20,213 nucleotides of DNA, taken from contig CAJNOQ010003463.1 in NCBI GenBank assembly GCA_905250885.1, positions 1 to 20,213 on the forward strand, written 5' to 3'. Under the pieces are notes generated by a model. That model made no database searches. It was given only the letters and a program-made list of their open reading frames with translations, and was not told the DNA's origin. The stretch comes from Didymodactylos carnosus (taxonomy: Eukaryota > Rotifera > Eurotatoria > Philodinida > Philodinidae). Shown in pieces: positions 19,512 to 20,213 of this stretch; positions within the stretch are counted from its first letter, which is position 1, and the number at the start of each line of letters is the position of its first letter. A program made the translations under genes and the position numbers.

Positions 19512-20213
19512 TATCATAGACAGATTTTGGTGGATATTCGAGTAATAACATTACTTTACTCATTAGCTAAAGCATTTTTTGATGATTTTGATTTTGAGGA
19601 AGTGCCGTCGCACTCTCAATTGAGTAAAAAAGTTAGTTATGTCAACACAAGGTACATTACATAGATATCAATGATATTTTGGTGTTGTTAGTAAGCATCA
19701 ATCACTGCATTTGTCTTTCACTGGGTTGAAAAACGTTCCATTAGTTTCTCTTGAAGAAGTTGAGACCGGTTGAGATCGATGCTTTATTTGTTAACGTGCG
19801 CATAGCCAAAAGAAAACTGCAACGCACAAGTCGCTTTGACACAAGAGGCAGCAGCGTCAATATATCTCCGACTCGAAGGATAAACAAATGCCACTATTTA
19901 CAACAAGATTAAAATTGCTACTACATAAAAAGAATTCGCTGCCAATAAAGTGTGAGATGACTCTGCACGAAATTAAGACAAATACCGCATTAAAATTTTT
20001 GACTATCAGTTACTGTGATTACGTCACAATCGAAAACCTCAGACTTTTTCGGAATGCTCTAGGAAACAATACAGCGATGCAAGGACTGTGAATCTCAAAA
20101 AGAGCAAACTACGAGATGTAGAAACGGAATTTTTGTCTGAACACTCTTCTCTATGTTGTTCAGCTTCTGGAGAAAAGTTTGCCATTGCTGAATTACACAG
20201 TTCATCTATACCT
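19512..20213 (+). pseudogene. Broken leucine-rich-repeat-like coding sequence, running off the window end
   Basis: Open segments follow one another in changing frames. 19512–19661 includes FFDDFDFEEVPSHSQLSKK. 19675–19773 includes SLHLSFTGLKNVPLVSLEEV. About 19772–19911 includes EIDALFVNVRIAKRKLQR. 19840–20091 includes ALKFLTISYCDYVTIENLRL and FRNALGNNT. From about 20085 to the end the frame shifts again, with NLKKSKLRDVETEF. The fourth and fifth segments look like one leucine-rich-repeat unit continuing across a frame change near 20085, in the style of NLR/ribonuclease-inhibitor repeats. The stretch is less AT-rich than the spacer. No splice pair explains all frame changes, so a decayed gene is the likeliest reading. 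The LRR assignment is tentative. Confidence 0.45.

Noticed and set aside
1..20213. CRISPR array, bacterial operon or prophage content
   Set aside because: There are no regularly spaced repeats and no prokaryotic gene organisation; the one clear gene has spliceosomal introns and an animal-specific receptor architecture.

Overview
This is AT-rich eukaryotic (animal) DNA holding one clearly recognisable gene. The gene, at about 14.8–18.3 kb on the + strand, is a nine-exon discoidin domain receptor (DDR) type receptor tyrosine kinase. Its introns are short (54–173 bp) with standard GT..AG borders. Compact introns, AT-rich third positions and a His/Ser/Thr-rich low-complexity linker fit a small invertebrate. 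A bdelloid rotifer is my best guess from the style of the coding sequence, but nothing in the window proves it; a mite or another small protostome remains possible.

Layout: 1–14.78 kb has no convincing protein-coding gene. It is AT-rich spacer with scattered microsatellites, homopolymers and several compact structured islands. These are a GC-rich palindromic patch (about 3.46–3.72 kb), a degenerate repeat block (about 4.55–4.96 kb), a CTAG-rich fold-back (about 5.05–5.28 kb), a perfect AT-centred hairpin (11478–11509) and a clear MITE-like element with 64-bp terminal inverted repeats (11638–11856). The DDR gene runs from an ATG at 14826 to a TAA at 18325–18327 and is followed by candidate poly(A) signals. 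Beyond it, 18674–18847 has a small minus-strand coding-like island. The last ~700 bp (19512–20213) reads as a broken leucine-rich-repeat-like coding sequence whose open frame changes several times, most likely a pseudogene.

The main observation concerns the DDR gene. The spliced protein (931 residues by my assembly) keeps the whole DDR architecture: signal peptide, discoidin domain with four cysteines at DDR spacing, DDR-specific discoidin-like domain, transmembrane helix, juxtamembrane segment and kinase domain. The kinase N-lobe, however, has no lysine between the glycine loop and helix C. The VAVK-type lysine aligns with Arg642, DFG is replaced by Asp-Leu-Ala, and the glycine loop has an extra Gly. 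The HRD Asp and the DDR activation-loop tyrosine cluster are kept. The collagen-contacting Trp of vertebrate DDRs aligns with Leu48. Together these suggest a divergent DDR that has become a pseudokinase receptor and may have changed ligand. The splice structure was inferred by eye from GT/AG sites, reading phase and family alignment; no transcript evidence was available.
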